Below are positions 17,401 to 25,141 of a DNA stretch of 64,000 nucleotides, one piece after another. Made by a program: the position numbers and the translations under genes. Position 1 is the stretch's first letter; every line of letters begins with the position of its first letter. This DNA is from Streptomyces lydicus (GTDB taxonomy: Bacteria > Actinomycetota > Actinomycetes > Streptomycetales > Streptomycetaceae): assembly GCF_004125265.1 (NCBI RefSeq), contig NZ_RDTE01000003.1, forward strand, positions 5,270,001 through 5,334,000. The letters are read 5' to 3'. Under the pieces are notes generated by a model. It did not search any database and was not told the DNA's origin. It worked only from the letters and a program-made list of their open reading frames with translations.

Positions 17401-17525
17401 AGGCCGGTACCGAGGTCGGTGAGCTGACCGTCGGCAACGGCGAGAGCATGCAGAAGGTGCCGGTCGCCCTGCAGAAGGACCTCGTCGAGCCGTCCTTCGG
17501 CGCGAAGCTGATCCGCATCACCTGA
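14460..17525 (+). CDS. Membrane-anchored D-Ala-D-Ala carboxypeptidase with a giant disordered cytoplasmic region
   Basis: A 1021-residue peptidase S11 (low-molecular-weight PBP). GTG at 14460 was chosen for its exact AAGGAG site. Residues 1 to about 600 are charged low-complexity sequence rich in K, A, G, D and E, with many GKAEGK- and DKA-like units. One transmembrane helix (PLAVLLVIIFVVAQAV) lies near 616-632, so the N-terminus is cytoplasmic. The outside domain has the active-site SVAK at 690-693, SGN at 755-757 and KTG at 860-862, all intact. It trims peptidoglycan stem peptides. The cytoplasmic half is far longer than in ordinary DacC proteins and carries four T-x-x-F motifs (T273, T345, T367, T453). 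Confidence 0.92.
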   Translation: MAGESPDKSDKKQSSGETARSKRDPRLSAFRGEPAEPAKESGAGTDSKPEKKPEAAAAPKSAAKSESGESGAKSGSGVKSESAAGTEAAAESEAEVGAEASEGVEASEGAGASEASEQPQEAAEAAEGAGGGGGGDERLRAAVAAWVAGKDDEDGEGAEGGAEDAEAGAEGAEAGDAGDGGADGDAGADGDAEGAVAKSDVKQGEELAAGPGAEPEAAPKKAAPKKAASGKAAPKKAASGKVESDGEGEPSSKAESSSKVEAESAAEVVDQPTAVFKSIGQQKGKSDGKADGKAGAAPEGKGKGKAGVDGKTDSKTDGKADGEGGGERDGDADADAEGTAVDEATRVFAVAKLKGKGAAADAVDQATKSFKITPPARGEDAAKVTPPAKSKAAAEGKDAAKGKAEGKAEGKAKDKAEGEAKTGAKGDAKAGAKDDAKDDAKAARGPERDSERTSQFVALKSADDGTAGKSLGKTAPKTPARTSDKAVEQPSDKAAGKTSDKPVGKVTDKAADKAADKTEAKPEGKAAGALPAAKPADKATDKPAETAAPSKPAGRPGAMPSAATGATAAAAPGALPESERTKQEPLPPLDLLAQLTNTPPPPETPLRTVVRRFKIWTPLAVLLVIIFVVAQAVRPLPDPTLTVGDAASSFTFEGGKLAVPWPAEGQAAIKVVGSGDVGTFGPQKPVPTASVAKIMTAYVVLRDHPLKKDEKGPRIEVDAKAVTEGGSKHESRIMGLRAGQKFSQQDLLKMLMIPSGNNIARLLARWDTKSSDEAAFVKKMNAAAKDLGMKNTTYTDPSGLDSKTVSTAVDQLKLAEAVMKFDAFRPIVAMPNAEIPGLSERLINNNDNLLLAGLSIKGIKTGSSTAAGGTLSWAAYKTVDGKDRLILGAMMDQHFKGLDPDGSNSLTMVKENSKKVIEAVRNALTSATAVKKGQVVGYVDDGLNGSTPVVATKDLKAVGVPGQKLRLSVGDGGKMVPHTAKAGTEVGELTVGNGESMQKVPVALQKDLVEPSFGAKLIRIT

Positions 17526-17530
17526 GCGGG

Positions 17531-17569
17531 CCGGGGGCCGCGGGCGAACGTCCTGCCCGCGGCCCCCGG
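17531..17569 (+). terminator. 15-bp perfect hairpin after the carboxypeptidase
   Basis: The arms CCGGGGGCCGCGGGC (17531-17545) and its complement (17555-17569) have a 9-base loop and start six bases after the stop codon. Confidence 0.85.
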
Positions 17570-17701
17570 ATCGCCGTACCCGGCCCCTGGTCCCCCGGCC
17601 CCGTCCGGTGCCGGGGGCCCCTGCCTTTCCGACTGTCTGTCCGTCCGTCCCGCGCGTGACCGGAGTCCGTCATCGACGTAGCGCAAGCGCAGAAGACGTA
17701 C

Positions 17702-19258
17702 GTGTCCGCCGCGGCCGCCCGCAGCGCGTGGGCGGCGCAGAGCGCGGTGGTGCTGTTGCCCTCCGGGCTGATGTTGCTCCTGGGGGCGTGGGGGATCCGC
17801 CGGCAGGACGCCATATGGCGGGACGAGGCGGTCACTTACGACATGGCGCACCGCAGCCTGGCCGACCTGTGGCCCACGCTGCAGCACGTCGATGTCGTCC
17901 ACGGCCTCTACTACGCGCTGATGCACCTCTGGTTCCGCGTCTACGACGTCGCCCTCGGCGGCGCCTTCGGCGAGGCCGTCGGCCTGCGGCTGCCGTCCGT
18001 GGCCGCGATGACCGCCGCCGCTGCGGGCGTTGCCCTGCTGGGGGAGCGCCTGGTCGGGCGGCGGGCGGGGCTGTCGGCGGGTTGCACCTTCGCGCTGATC
18101 CCGGTGGTGCAGCAGTACGCGCAGGAGGGCCGCTCGTATGCGACGGTCTGTGCGCTGGTCGTCTGGGCGAGCTATCTGCTGGTGCGGGCCGCGGCCCGCC
18201 CGCGCCGAAAGCTGTGGCTCGGCTATACGGCGCTGATGCTGTTCGCCTGCCTGCTGCACGAGTTCGCCTCGCTGGCCCTGCCCGCGCACGGCGCCGCGGT
18301 GATCCTCGCGCGGCTGCCTGGCCGGACACGGCGCGCCTGGCTGCTCTCCTCGGGCACCGTCCTCGCCGGGCTGGCCCCGCTCGCGGTGTTCAGCACCCGG
18401 CAGTCCGCGCAGACCAGCTGGCTCATGTGGCCGGACCCCGTCCAACTGCTGACCTTCGCCGTGCTCGCGGTCCTCGGTCTCGTCTGCGCCCGCGTCCGGG
18501 TCCGCTCCCGCGGCCCGATCGGACTGCGCGCCCTCGGCATCCCCCTGCTGCTCCTTCCCACCCTCCTCCTGCTGCTCCTCTCCCATGTCGAACCGGCCTA
18601 TGTGGACCGCTATGTCCTCTACTACGTCGTCGGGTTCGCACTGCTCGCGGGCGCCGCGCTGGCGCGGCTGCTGCGGCCGGCCGGTGAGCTCGGCCAGACC
18701 CGTGGCCGGCGGCTGCGGCGGATGACGGCGGTGGCCGTGGTGCCGGCCGTGCTGCTGCCCGTCAACGTCCATCTGCGCAGCCCGGACAGCCGGGTCGACG
18801 ATGTCACCGCGATCGCGCACGCCGTGCACGAGGTGGCCGAGCCGGGCGACGGCCTGTTGTTCATGCCGTCCCGCAGGCGGATCTGGCGGGCGACCCTGCC
18901 GGACGACTTCCGCGGGCTGCGCGATCTCGCCCAGGCCGAGAGCCCGCCCGCCTCCCACACCCTCTACGGCACCGAGCGGTCCGGCGAGGCGATCCGCGAC
19001 CGGATGCTGGCCGTCCGCCGGATCGTCGTCGCCGGCGACCCCGACGGGCAGCCGGTCGATGACAACGACCAGGAGATCGCCAAACGGTCCACGCTGCACA
19101 CCGCGTTCGAGGTCTGCCGCACGCTCCAGGTCAGGGGCGCCCGGATCACGGTGTACGGGCGGGCGGCGGGGGATTGCGCGGGGTCGGGGGCCGCGGTGGC
19201 GGATGCCGGCCGTCAGTCCGTGAGGCCGTCAAAGCAGTCAAGGCCGTCAAGGCCGTAG
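17702..19258 (+). CDS. GT39-like polytopic membrane glycosyltransferase
   Basis: A 518-residue protein with about ten or more predicted membrane helices in the first 370 residues, followed by a roughly 130-residue extracytoplasmic tail. The first loop carries WRDEAVTYD with Asp41-Glu42, the acidic motif of polyprenyl-phosphate-dependent GT-C glycosyltransferases (ArnT/PMT/GT39). The start is a GTG with only a weak GAAG site. The last residues are Ser/Pro/Arg-rich, encoded by short GTCAAGGCC-type repeats. The 3' end overlaps the convergent ATP-grasp gene by 12 bp. Donor and acceptor are unknown; cell-wall or lipoglycan modification is plausible. Confidence 0.85.
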   Translation: MSAAAARSAWAAQSAVVLLPSGLMLLLGAWGIRRQDAIWRDEAVTYDMAHRSLADLWPTLQHVDVVHGLYYALMHLWFRVYDVALGGAFGEAVGLRLPSVAAMTAAAAGVALLGERLVGRRAGLSAGCTFALIPVVQQYAQEGRSYATVCALVVWASYLLVRAAARPRRKLWLGYTALMLFACLLHEFASLALPAHGAAVILARLPGRTRRAWLLSSGTVLAGLAPLAVFSTRQSAQTSWLMWPDPVQLLTFAVLAVLGLVCARVRVRSRGPIGLRALGIPLLLLPTLLLLLLSHVEPAYVDRYVLYYVVGFALLAGAALARLLRPAGELGQTRGRRLRRMTAVAVVPAVLLPVNVHLRSPDSRVDDVTAIAHAVHEVAEPGDGLLFMPSRRRIWRATLPDDFRGLRDLAQAESPPASHTLYGTERSGEAIRDRMLAVRRIVVAGDPDGQPVDDNDQEIAKRSTLHTAFEVCRTLQVRGARITVYGRAAGDCAGSGAAVADAGRQSVRPSKQSRPSRP

Positions 19259-20113
19259 AGGGTCCCTGGGCCCCTGAGGCTCCCGGGCCCCCAGCGCCCC
19301 CAGCGCCCCCAGCGCCCCAGGCTCCGCGGCCACGCGCAGGAAACGACGGTCGCCGTCCTGGACACGCCCGTACGGACCTGCCGCCCGCAGCACCACCTCC
19401 AGCACGGCCGCCGGATCCGCCGCGTAACAGTGCGCGAAGTACGGCATATTGGCCTCCACCACGGCCCATCCACCCCCGTCCAGCCGCCCCACATCGACCG
19501 CCGCCGCACTCGGCAGCGGAGCGAGCGCCGTCAGCCGGGCGGCGAAGGCGCGGACGTCCGGGGCGTACGGGTCGTCGTCCAGCGGCGCGGGGTCCAGGCG
19601 GCCGTGGACGGCGTAGCGGGTGGCCGTGACCAGGGCGCCGTCCAGGAGGAACAGCCGGTACTCGGCGACGAAGGAGACGACCTCCGAGACGAGCACCGGA
19701 GTCTGCGGGGCGGCCGGCGGCAGCCGCGCCCCGCAGGCCACCACACCCGGCGGGAAGGACTTGTCACTCGGCGGTTTGGCGAAGAACGCTCCGGTACGCC
19801 GTGACGCTTGCGCGTGTGTCGTCAACTCGATCCTGCGAAGGGTGAGTTGACGTGGAAGCCGGGCCGGCCAGTCGTCCGGAGGGTCCAGCAGGCCCAGCCG
19901 CAGTGGTCCGGCGACGCGGTCGGCGGTGCGCGGCCCGCCGTACCAGTGCACCGACCGCCCGGCCAGTGCGCGCAGGGTGTCCGGCCCGGTCAAGGTCACC
20001 GTTTCGAGGCCGCGGCGGGCGGCCGCCGCGTTCAGCAGGACGGCGGTGCTGGTGCGCTGTGCCGAGGTCAGCAGCACGGGAGCGGCGGGGGCGCGGCGCC
20101 GGGACGCCGTCAT
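19247..20113 (-). CDS. ATP-grasp domain protein
   Basis: A 288-residue protein whose central and C-terminal parts show ATP-grasp features: FFAKPPSDKSFPPGV (nucleotide-binding lysine), a VSEVVSFVAEYRLFLLDG strand, and DVGRLDGGGWAVVEANMPYF with the metal-binding Glu and Asn. It resembles the small R2K-type ATP-grasps, often predicted amide-bond-forming ligases. The C-terminus ends in GALGALGALGA low complexity encoded by a 9-bp repeat. The ATG overlaps the stop of the upstream gene (ATGA), so the two are translated together and probably act together. Confidence 0.8.
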   Translation of the reverse strand: MTASRRRAPAAPVLLTSAQRTSTAVLLNAAAARRGLETVTLTGPDTLRALAGRSVHWYGGPRTADRVAGPLRLGLLDPPDDWPARLPRQLTLRRIELTTHAQASRRTGAFFAKPPSDKSFPPGVVACGARLPPAAPQTPVLVSEVVSFVAEYRLFLLDGALVTATRYAVHGRLDPAPLDDDPYAPDVRAFAARLTALAPLPSAAAVDVGRLDGGGWAVVEANMPYFAHCYAADPAAVLEVVLRAAGPYGRVQDGDRRFLRVAAEPGALGALGALGAREPQGPRDPLRP

Positions 20114-20499
20114 GATCCTTGCGGCGGGCGGAAGCTGCGGACGAGCTCGATGCGCCCGACGATATGCCGGTTGAACTCCTCCAGCTCCTCCGCGGGGACC
20201 CACAGTTCGAGGATCGTCTCGCCGCCCGCCTGCCGCACCGGATAGCGCTCGGCGAAGTCCGCCTCGATCTCGAAGCGGGTGACATGGCCGACGCCGGAAG
20301 CCGGCACGTTCCAGTCGCGGGCGATCCGTATCGCGTAGTCCTCGTTGAGCACGGGGTAGAAGATCGGCTGGTCGGGCAGGCGGGGCGGCCAGGCGCGCCA
20401 GCCGGAGGCCTCGACCAGGGCCAGCTCCTCGGGGCCGGTGGGGCGCCAGAGGGTGAGGGTGGCGGGCGTGGTCCCGTCCGGGCGCGGCGTCTCGATCAT
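20110..20499 (-). CDS. Small protein coupled to the ATP-grasp ligase
   Basis: A 129-residue acidic protein starting MIETPRPDGTTPATLTLWRP. It contains VTRFEIEADFAERYPVRQ and ILELWVPAEELEEFNRHIVG, reminiscent of the ADP-ribosylation/crystallin-J1-annotated small proteins of Streptomyces; I infer no activity. It has no signal peptide or membrane segment. It overlaps the ATP-grasp start by four bases. A substrate, carrier or partner role for the ligase is possible from context only. Confidence 0.75.
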   Translation of the reverse strand: MIETPRPDGTTPATLTLWRPTGPEELALVEASGWRAWPPRLPDQPIFYPVLNEDYAIRIARDWNVPASGVGHVTRFEIEADFAERYPVRQAGGETILELWVPAEELEEFNRHIVGRIELVRSFRPPQGS

Positions 20500-20558
20500 G
20501 CTCGTACGGTACGGGGGAGGGGAGGGCGGGGCACCGGGATTTCGGGGTTGGGGGCTCG

Positions 20559-20602
20559 GCACTCGGACCGCCCCCTCACAGCACTCAGACCGCCCCCTCA
20601 CA
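20559..20602. repeat. 22-bp direct repeat
   Basis: Units at 20559-20580 and 20581-20602 (GCACTCRGACCGCCCCCTCACA) differ at one base. The second unit runs into the last codons of the ArsR-type gene. Confidence 0.8.
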
Positions 20603-21317
20603 TCAGATCGGCCGCCGCCCCGTCGATTCCCAGCAGGTCCCGCAGCGCCGTCGCTCCGTCCGGGGTGAGACGCACGGCCCGGCCGCTGCCGATCCGGCGG
20701 ACCCAGTGCCGGTGCAGCAGGCGGTCGCAGAGCCGGGCGCCGGCCGTGCCCGCGAGGTGGGTCCGGCGCTCGGTCCAGTCCAGGCAGCCACGGGCCTGGG
20801 GCCGTCGGCCCGTACGCAGCGTGGCCGGCTCGATCCCCAGGCCGTCGGTGAGCCACTGCCGCCCGGCGTCGGTGAGCGCGAACCCGCCGTCCTGGTCGAG
20901 CAGTCCCCGCCCGGTCATGGCGTCGGTGATCGTCACACCGAGCCGGCCCGCCAGGTGGTCGTAACAGGTGCGGCCCCGGGCGAGCGCGGCGGAAGTGCTC
21001 ACGGCGCGCAGACCGCGGGGCCGCTCGGCCGGCGGGTCGAGCTGTGCGATCAGGGATTCCAGCAGCTCGGCGACGCGCGGACCGGCGAGCTGGACGTAAC
21101 GGTGGCGGCCCTGGCGGCGCTCCACCAGCAGCCCGCCCTCGGTGAGCCGGGTCAGATGCTCGCTCGCCGTCGAGGGCGCGACCTGCGCATACGTGGCCAG
21201 CTCGCCGGCCGTCCAGGCCCGGCCGTCGAGCAGGGCCAGGCAGAAGGACGCCCGGGTGCGGTCCGCGAGCAGTGCGGCCAGCCGTGCGAGCTCGGAGCTG
21301 TACGCCGGAGTGGTCAT
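20598..21317 (-). CDS. ArsR-family winged-helix transcriptional regulator
   Basis: A 239-residue regulator. Residues 10-95 form an ArsR/SmtB winged helix (WTAGELATYAQVAPSTASEH, then LTRLTEGGLLVERRQGRHRY). A longer C-terminal region follows with a second winged-helix-like segment. No obvious metal-binding cysteine cluster is present, so it is probably not a metal sensor. It is divergent from the PEP-mutase-family gene across 63 bp, which contain a perfect inverted repeat. It probably controls that enzyme and itself. Confidence 0.88.
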   Translation of the reverse strand: MTTPAYSSELARLAALLADRTRASFCLALLDGRAWTAGELATYAQVAPSTASEHLTRLTEGGLLVERRQGRHRYVQLAGPRVAELLESLIAQLDPPAERPRGLRAVSTSAALARGRTCYDHLAGRLGVTITDAMTGRGLLDQDGGFALTDAGRQWLTDGLGIEPATLRTGRRPQARGCLDWTERRTHLAGTAGARLCDRLLHRHWVRRIGSGRAVRLTPDGATALRDLLGIDGAAADLM

Positions 21318-21339
21318 GACTCCATTGTCCGCCGCGAGT

Positions 21340-21357
21340 CTTCGGCGCCTGCCGAAG
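21340..21357. promoter_or_regulatory. Perfect palindrome between arsR-type gene and PEP-mutase gene
   Basis: CTTCGGC (21340-21346) and GCCGAAG (21351-21357) are separated by GCCT. This is the only strong dyad in the 63-bp divergent promoter, and it is placed to cover both promoters. Confidence 0.6.
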
Positions 21358-21380
21358 GGACTGCGGCCTACGGTGCCCGT

Positions 21381-22241
21381 ATGAGCACCTCCCCGGAGTA
21401 CGCCACCTTCCACTTCCATGCGCTGCACCATGCCGACCAGCCGCTGCTGCTGCCCAATGCCTGGGACGTCATCTCGGCCGTCGCGCTCGCCGGGGCCGGA
21501 TACGCGGCGGTCGGCACCACGAGCCTGGGCGTCGCCGCGGCTCATGGCTATCCGGACGGGCGGGCGCTCGCCGAGGCCCGCGACGCGACGCTGGCCCTGG
21601 CGCTGCGGCTCAATGGCCGGCTGTCCTGCCCGTACACCGTCGATGTGGAGGGCGGATTCGGCGGCGACGCCGGCCAAGTGGGAGATCTGGCCGCCGAGTT
21701 GGCGGAGGCCGGGGCGGCCGGGCTGAACCTGGAGGACGGGCTGCCCGGCGGCGAGGGGCTGCAGGATCCGGTCCGCCAGGCCGAATTGCTCAGCGCGGTG
21801 AAGGAGCGGGCGCCGGGCCTGTTCCTCAATGCCCGGATCGACACCCACTGGCTGACGGACAGCCCGCCGCCGCTGTCGGTGACGCTCGCGCGCGCCGAGC
21901 GCTATCTGGCGGCGGGCGCGGACGGCATCTTCGTACCGGGCGTCGTCGCCGACGAGGAGGTGTCGGCGCTGGTCGCCGGGATCCCCGCGCCGCTGAACAT
22001 CCTCTTCGCCCCCGGACGGCACACCGTCAGCCGTCTGGCCGACCTCGGCGTACGCCGCATCAGCACCGGTTCGCTGCTGTTCCGTACGGCGCTGCAGGCG
22101 ACCCTCACGGCGGCGGACGCGATCCGTACGGGGCGACGGCCCACGGATGCGGCCGGGGCGGGGGAGGGCGGCGAGGCGCTGGGCTACGAGGCGCTGGGCT
22201 ACGAGGAGGTGCAGCGGCTGGTGGTGGGGGAGGAGGCGTAG
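21381..22241 (+). CDS. Isocitrate lyase/PEP mutase family protein
   Basis: A 286-residue TIM-barrel protein with LPNAWDVISAVALAGAGYAA, the Mg-binding DVEGGFGG and NLEDG segments, and FLNARIDTHW. It lacks the KKCGH-type loop of isocitrate lyase and so belongs to the broader PEP mutase/oxaloacetate-decarboxylase-like group that acts on C-C or C-P bonds of 2-oxo acids. The ATG has no clear ribosome site. The C-terminus has a duplicated EALGYE. It is divergent from the ArsR-type regulator that probably controls it. Confidence 0.88.
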   Translation: MSTSPEYATFHFHALHHADQPLLLPNAWDVISAVALAGAGYAAVGTTSLGVAAAHGYPDGRALAEARDATLALALRLNGRLSCPYTVDVEGGFGGDAGQVGDLAAELAEAGAAGLNLEDGLPGGEGLQDPVRQAELLSAVKERAPGLFLNARIDTHWLTDSPPPLSVTLARAERYLAAGADGIFVPGVVADEEVSALVAGIPAPLNILFAPGRHTVSRLADLGVRRISTGSLLFRTALQATLTAADAIRTGRRPTDAAGAGEGGEALGYEALGYEEVQRLVVGEEA

Positions 22242-22271
22242 CCGGACCGGGGACTGTGAAGACGGGCCCTA

Positions 22272-22559
22272 CTAGGCTTCCTGGCGTCCCCGGCCGCCGT
22301 GGCGCCGACGGTGCACGGCGATGACCGCGCCGGCCACGCCCAGCGCACCCGCACCGCCTATCACCCCGGCCTTGGGCAGATGGCCGGCCTTCTCGGCCAG
22401 CCCGGCCAGCCCGTTGTCGGGCAGCATGATCGAGGTACGGCTCTCCGTGGGCGCGGTGGAGTCGGCGGCGAAGGCGGCGCCCGCGGGAAGCAGCAGGACG
22501 GCCAGCGCACCGGTCGCGACGGTGGCGGTACGGATCATGGAGCGGTGCTGGGCCCGCAT
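22272..22559 (-). CDS. Small exported protein with a sortase-like C-terminus
   Basis: A 95-residue protein with an N-terminal signal peptide (ATGALAVLLLPAGAAFAADS, cleavage near residue 32), a short mature region, then LPKAG followed by a hydrophobic stretch and a HRRRHGGRGR tail. This is the layout of a cell-wall sorting signal with Ala in place of Thr in LPxTG. Otherwise it is a simple membrane-anchored small protein. GAGGAG lies five bases before the ATG. The function is unknown. Confidence 0.75.
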   Translation of the reverse strand: MRAQHRSMIRTATVATGALAVLLLPAGAAFAADSTAPTESRTSIMLPDNGLAGLAEKAGHLPKAGVIGGAGALGVAGAVIAVHRRRHGGRGRQEA

Positions 22560-22821
22560 GGGTACTCCTCGTCGTGGGCGGCTGGTGCCGCCGTAGGGGC
22601 GTGGTGACTAAGGAGCACGCTACGGAGCGTCCTTAACGGTAATCCGTACGTTGTGTAACAGTCGCTGTGATCTCTGGGAGTGGTCGTGTGAAGAAACGCC
22701 CACCCGGAGGGGCAAAGGCTCCCACAAGCCGCCGGAATGGCCGATCCAAAGATTCCGTCTGTCGTCGTCTTGGATAGCTTTGTGTCAGGTTACGTCCTTG
22801 CATATGGCGCTTTCTATGTGA

Positions 22822-22873
22822 GTGGTCACGTCGAGTGGTCACGTCGAGCGGTCATGTCGAGCGGTCACGTCGA
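22822..22873. repeat. Four 13-bp tandem repeats upstream of the lipoprotein-kinase operon
   Basis: Units of 13 bp from 22822 follow GYGGTCACGTCGA; one copy has T for C. They lie in the 444-bp gap 22560-23003, which has an AT-richer part near 22630-22820 (probable promoters) and is otherwise unremarkable. Direct repeats at this position could be a regulator-binding array. Confidence 0.7.
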
Positions 22874-23003
22874 GTGGGCGACTCCACTGGGCGTATGTGT
22901 ATCGCGCTGCGGGCAGGGCCGCGCAGCGGCACGGCGCGGAGGCGCGGAGGGCGCGTAGGCGCAGGGCGTGAAGGTGTGGAGGTGCGAAGGCGGTGGCGGC
23001 GAT

Positions 23004-23666
23004 ATGCGACGGTTGCGACCCGGCACGGCGCGCCCCCGCCGTGTCGCCCGCTTCCCCCTCTCCGCCCTCATCTCACTGGCCTCGCTCGCCCTCCTCGCGA
23101 CGGGATGCGCGGGTGTGGAGGGGCTGCAGAGCGAGGGGCGAGCCCGGGATGTGGATGCGCCGCTGGTGCTGTGGCCGCACTATTCGCCGGCCCCGCCCGG
23201 CCGTGACGAGAATCCGGCGGCCCTGGTGCCCGTACCGCATGTCCCGCGGATCCCCAGTGGCAGCATGGCGGACGCGAACCCGCTCGCCGTCCTCAACGCG
23301 GACATCGTCGCGCAGGGCGGGAAGCCGCCCGCCCCGAAGGCGGTGCGCCGGCCCGAGCTGCACGACCTCACCGGCGACGGCAAACCGGACCTGCTCATGG
23401 CCGTCAACCTCACGCCTCGCAACAGTGAGCTGCGGGTGTACAGCGTCCGGGGCGCGGTGGTGACGCGGGTGCTCGTGCTGCGTGGGGTGCTGGCCAGCGT
23501 CGAGCTGGCGGCCGGGCATCTCGCCATCCGCGAGCCCACCAAGGATCCCCGGTACGTCAGCGTCACCGACTATCTCTGGGACGGCGATTCGATGAGCCTG
23601 TGGAACCTCACCCTCGATGACGCCCGCACCTCCCAGACTCCACAGGCCGGCGGCGGCAGCCCATGA
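23004..23666 (+). CDS. Lipoprotein with FG-GAP/VCBS-like calcium loop
   Basis: A 220-residue exported lipoprotein with a positively charged N-terminus, a hydrophobic core and a lipobox ending LLATGC (Cys35). DLTGDGKPDLLMAV near 121-134 is a DxDxDG-type calcium-binding loop of FG-GAP/VCBS repeats. The start is not fixed by a strong ribosome site. Its stop overlaps the histidine kinase start (ATGA), so the two are co-translated. By analogy with CseA in the sigE operon, it may modulate the adjacent kinase at the outer membrane face. Confidence 0.85.
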   Translation: MRRLRPGTARPRRVARFPLSALISLASLALLATGCAGVEGLQSEGRARDVDAPLVLWPHYSPAPPGRDENPAALVPVPHVPRIPSGSMADANPLAVLNADIVAQGGKPPAPKAVRRPELHDLTGDGKPDLLMAVNLTPRNSELRVYSVRGAVVTRVLVLRGVLASVELAAGHLAIREPTKDPRYVSVTDYLWDGDSMSLWNLTLDDARTSQTPQAGGGSP

Positions 23667-24934
23667 GACGCCCGGCGGTCTCCCTCCGCTGGAAGATCGC
23701 GCTGACGGTGATGGCGGTGAGCTGCGCGGTCGCCGCAGTCCTCGGGGTCCTCGTCCACAATGCGGTGGCCCGCCAAACCGTCGGCCAGGTCCGCAAGGAG
23801 ACCAGCGAACACCTCGGCACCGCCCTGGACCTCTTCGAGTACGGCACCTCGCGCGAAGGCCTCAACTCCCTCCTGGATCCGCCCCAACTGCCTGCCGAAC
23901 TGCGCCGGTTGGCGCGCTCCGGCGAGCGCGGCACCATGGTGGGTACGTATCGGGGCCGTCTCGTCATGTGGGCGGCGGCGCCGGCCGACCGCCACGTCAT
24001 GGCCGTCTGGTCGCCCTACGGCAACACGCACCGCTCCCTCGACAAACTCGACACCGCCATCCTCGGCTCCGCCGTGCTCGCCGCCGCGGCCGTCGCCCTC
24101 GCCGGGCTGTTCCTGGCCCAGCGCATCAGCCGGCGGCTGGCCACCACGGCGGCGGTCGCACGCCGTATCACCGCCGGTGACCTGGACGCCCGGGTCGGCA
24201 ACGGCGCAGATCAGACGGGCGGCGGGGCGGCCGGGCAGGACGAGGTGGCGGCGGTGGCCGCGGCGCTGGACTCGGTGGCGGGCTCCCTGCAGAGCCGGCT
24301 CCAGGCGGAACAGCGCTTCACCGCCGATGTCGCCCATGAGCTCCGGACGCCGCTCACCGGCATCCTCGCCTCGGCCGAGCTGCTGCCGGAGGGCCGGCCC
24401 AAGGAGATGATCAACGACCGGCTGCGGGCGCTGCGCCGTCTCACCGAGGACCTGCTGGAGATCTCCCGGCTGGACTCCGGCACCGAGCGCGCCGACCTCG
24501 ACGCCTATGACCTCGGGACGCTGGTCGAAGGCTCCGTACGCACCACCGGCCTCGACAGCGTCGTGCGGGTCGCCGCCGACAGGGTGGTCGAGACCGACCG
24601 CCGCCGCCTCGACCGCATCCTCGCCAACCTCGTCATCAACGCACACCGGCACGGCCGGCCCCCGGTCGTCGTCACCGTCGACGCCCCGCCCGGCGGCCCG
24701 GCGATCATCGAGGTACGCGACCACGGTCCCGGTTACTCCGCCGACCTGCTGCATCACGGTCCGCAGCGCTTCCGCACCGACGCCCCGGGCCGAGGGAAGG
24801 GCCACGGCCTGGGTCTGACCATCGCCGTCGGCCAGTCCGCCGTCCTGGGCATCGACCTCCGCTTCACCAACGCGCCCGACGGAGGCGCCCGCACGATCCT
24901 CCGACTTCCTGATGTCGCCCCCCGAGCTCCTTGA
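23663..24934 (+). CDS. Sensor histidine kinase, orphan
   Basis: A 423-residue membrane kinase with transmembrane helices near residues 12-32 and 130-155, an extracytoplasmic sensor between them, and a HAMP-like linker. The H-box AHELRTPLTG has His225, the N-box has Asn326 (NLVINAHRHG), and the G-boxes are DHGPGYS and GKGHGLGLTI. All catalytic motifs are present. There is no response regulator on either side: a lipoprotein gene is upstream and convergent recQ is downstream. The partner regulator must be elsewhere. Confidence 0.93.
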   Translation: MRRPAVSLRWKIALTVMAVSCAVAAVLGVLVHNAVARQTVGQVRKETSEHLGTALDLFEYGTSREGLNSLLDPPQLPAELRRLARSGERGTMVGTYRGRLVMWAAAPADRHVMAVWSPYGNTHRSLDKLDTAILGSAVLAAAAVALAGLFLAQRISRRLATTAAVARRITAGDLDARVGNGADQTGGGAAGQDEVAAVAAALDSVAGSLQSRLQAEQRFTADVAHELRTPLTGILASAELLPEGRPKEMINDRLRALRRLTEDLLEISRLDSGTERADLDAYDLGTLVEGSVRTTGLDSVVRVAADRVVETDRRRLDRILANLVINAHRHGRPPVVVTVDAPPGGPAIIEVRDHGPGYSADLLHHGPQRFRTDAPGRGKGHGLGLTIAVGQSAVLGIDLRFTNAPDGGARTILRLPDVAPRAP

Positions 24935-25019
24935 CCTGCTGTCTGACCCCGCTCCCTGACCTGCTCCCGCTGGCCCGACCCGACCCGCCCTGGCCCGAAC
25001 CGCCCCGTACCGGTGTGGC

Positions 25020-25135
25020 GAGCGGCCGTCCAACGCCCAGCCGCCCGGCCGCCCAGCCGCCCGGCCGCCCGGCCACCCGGCCGCCCAACGCACAGCCGCC
25101 CGGCTGCCCGGCCGTCCAGCGAACCGGGCACTGCC
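25020..25135. repeat. CCGCCCGGC-rich low-complexity tract
   Basis: The 207-bp convergent gap between the kinase and recQ is dominated by imperfect repeats of CAGCCGCCCGGCCGCC. No gene or clean terminator stem is seen. Confidence 0.6.
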
Positions 25136-25141
25136 CTCCGG

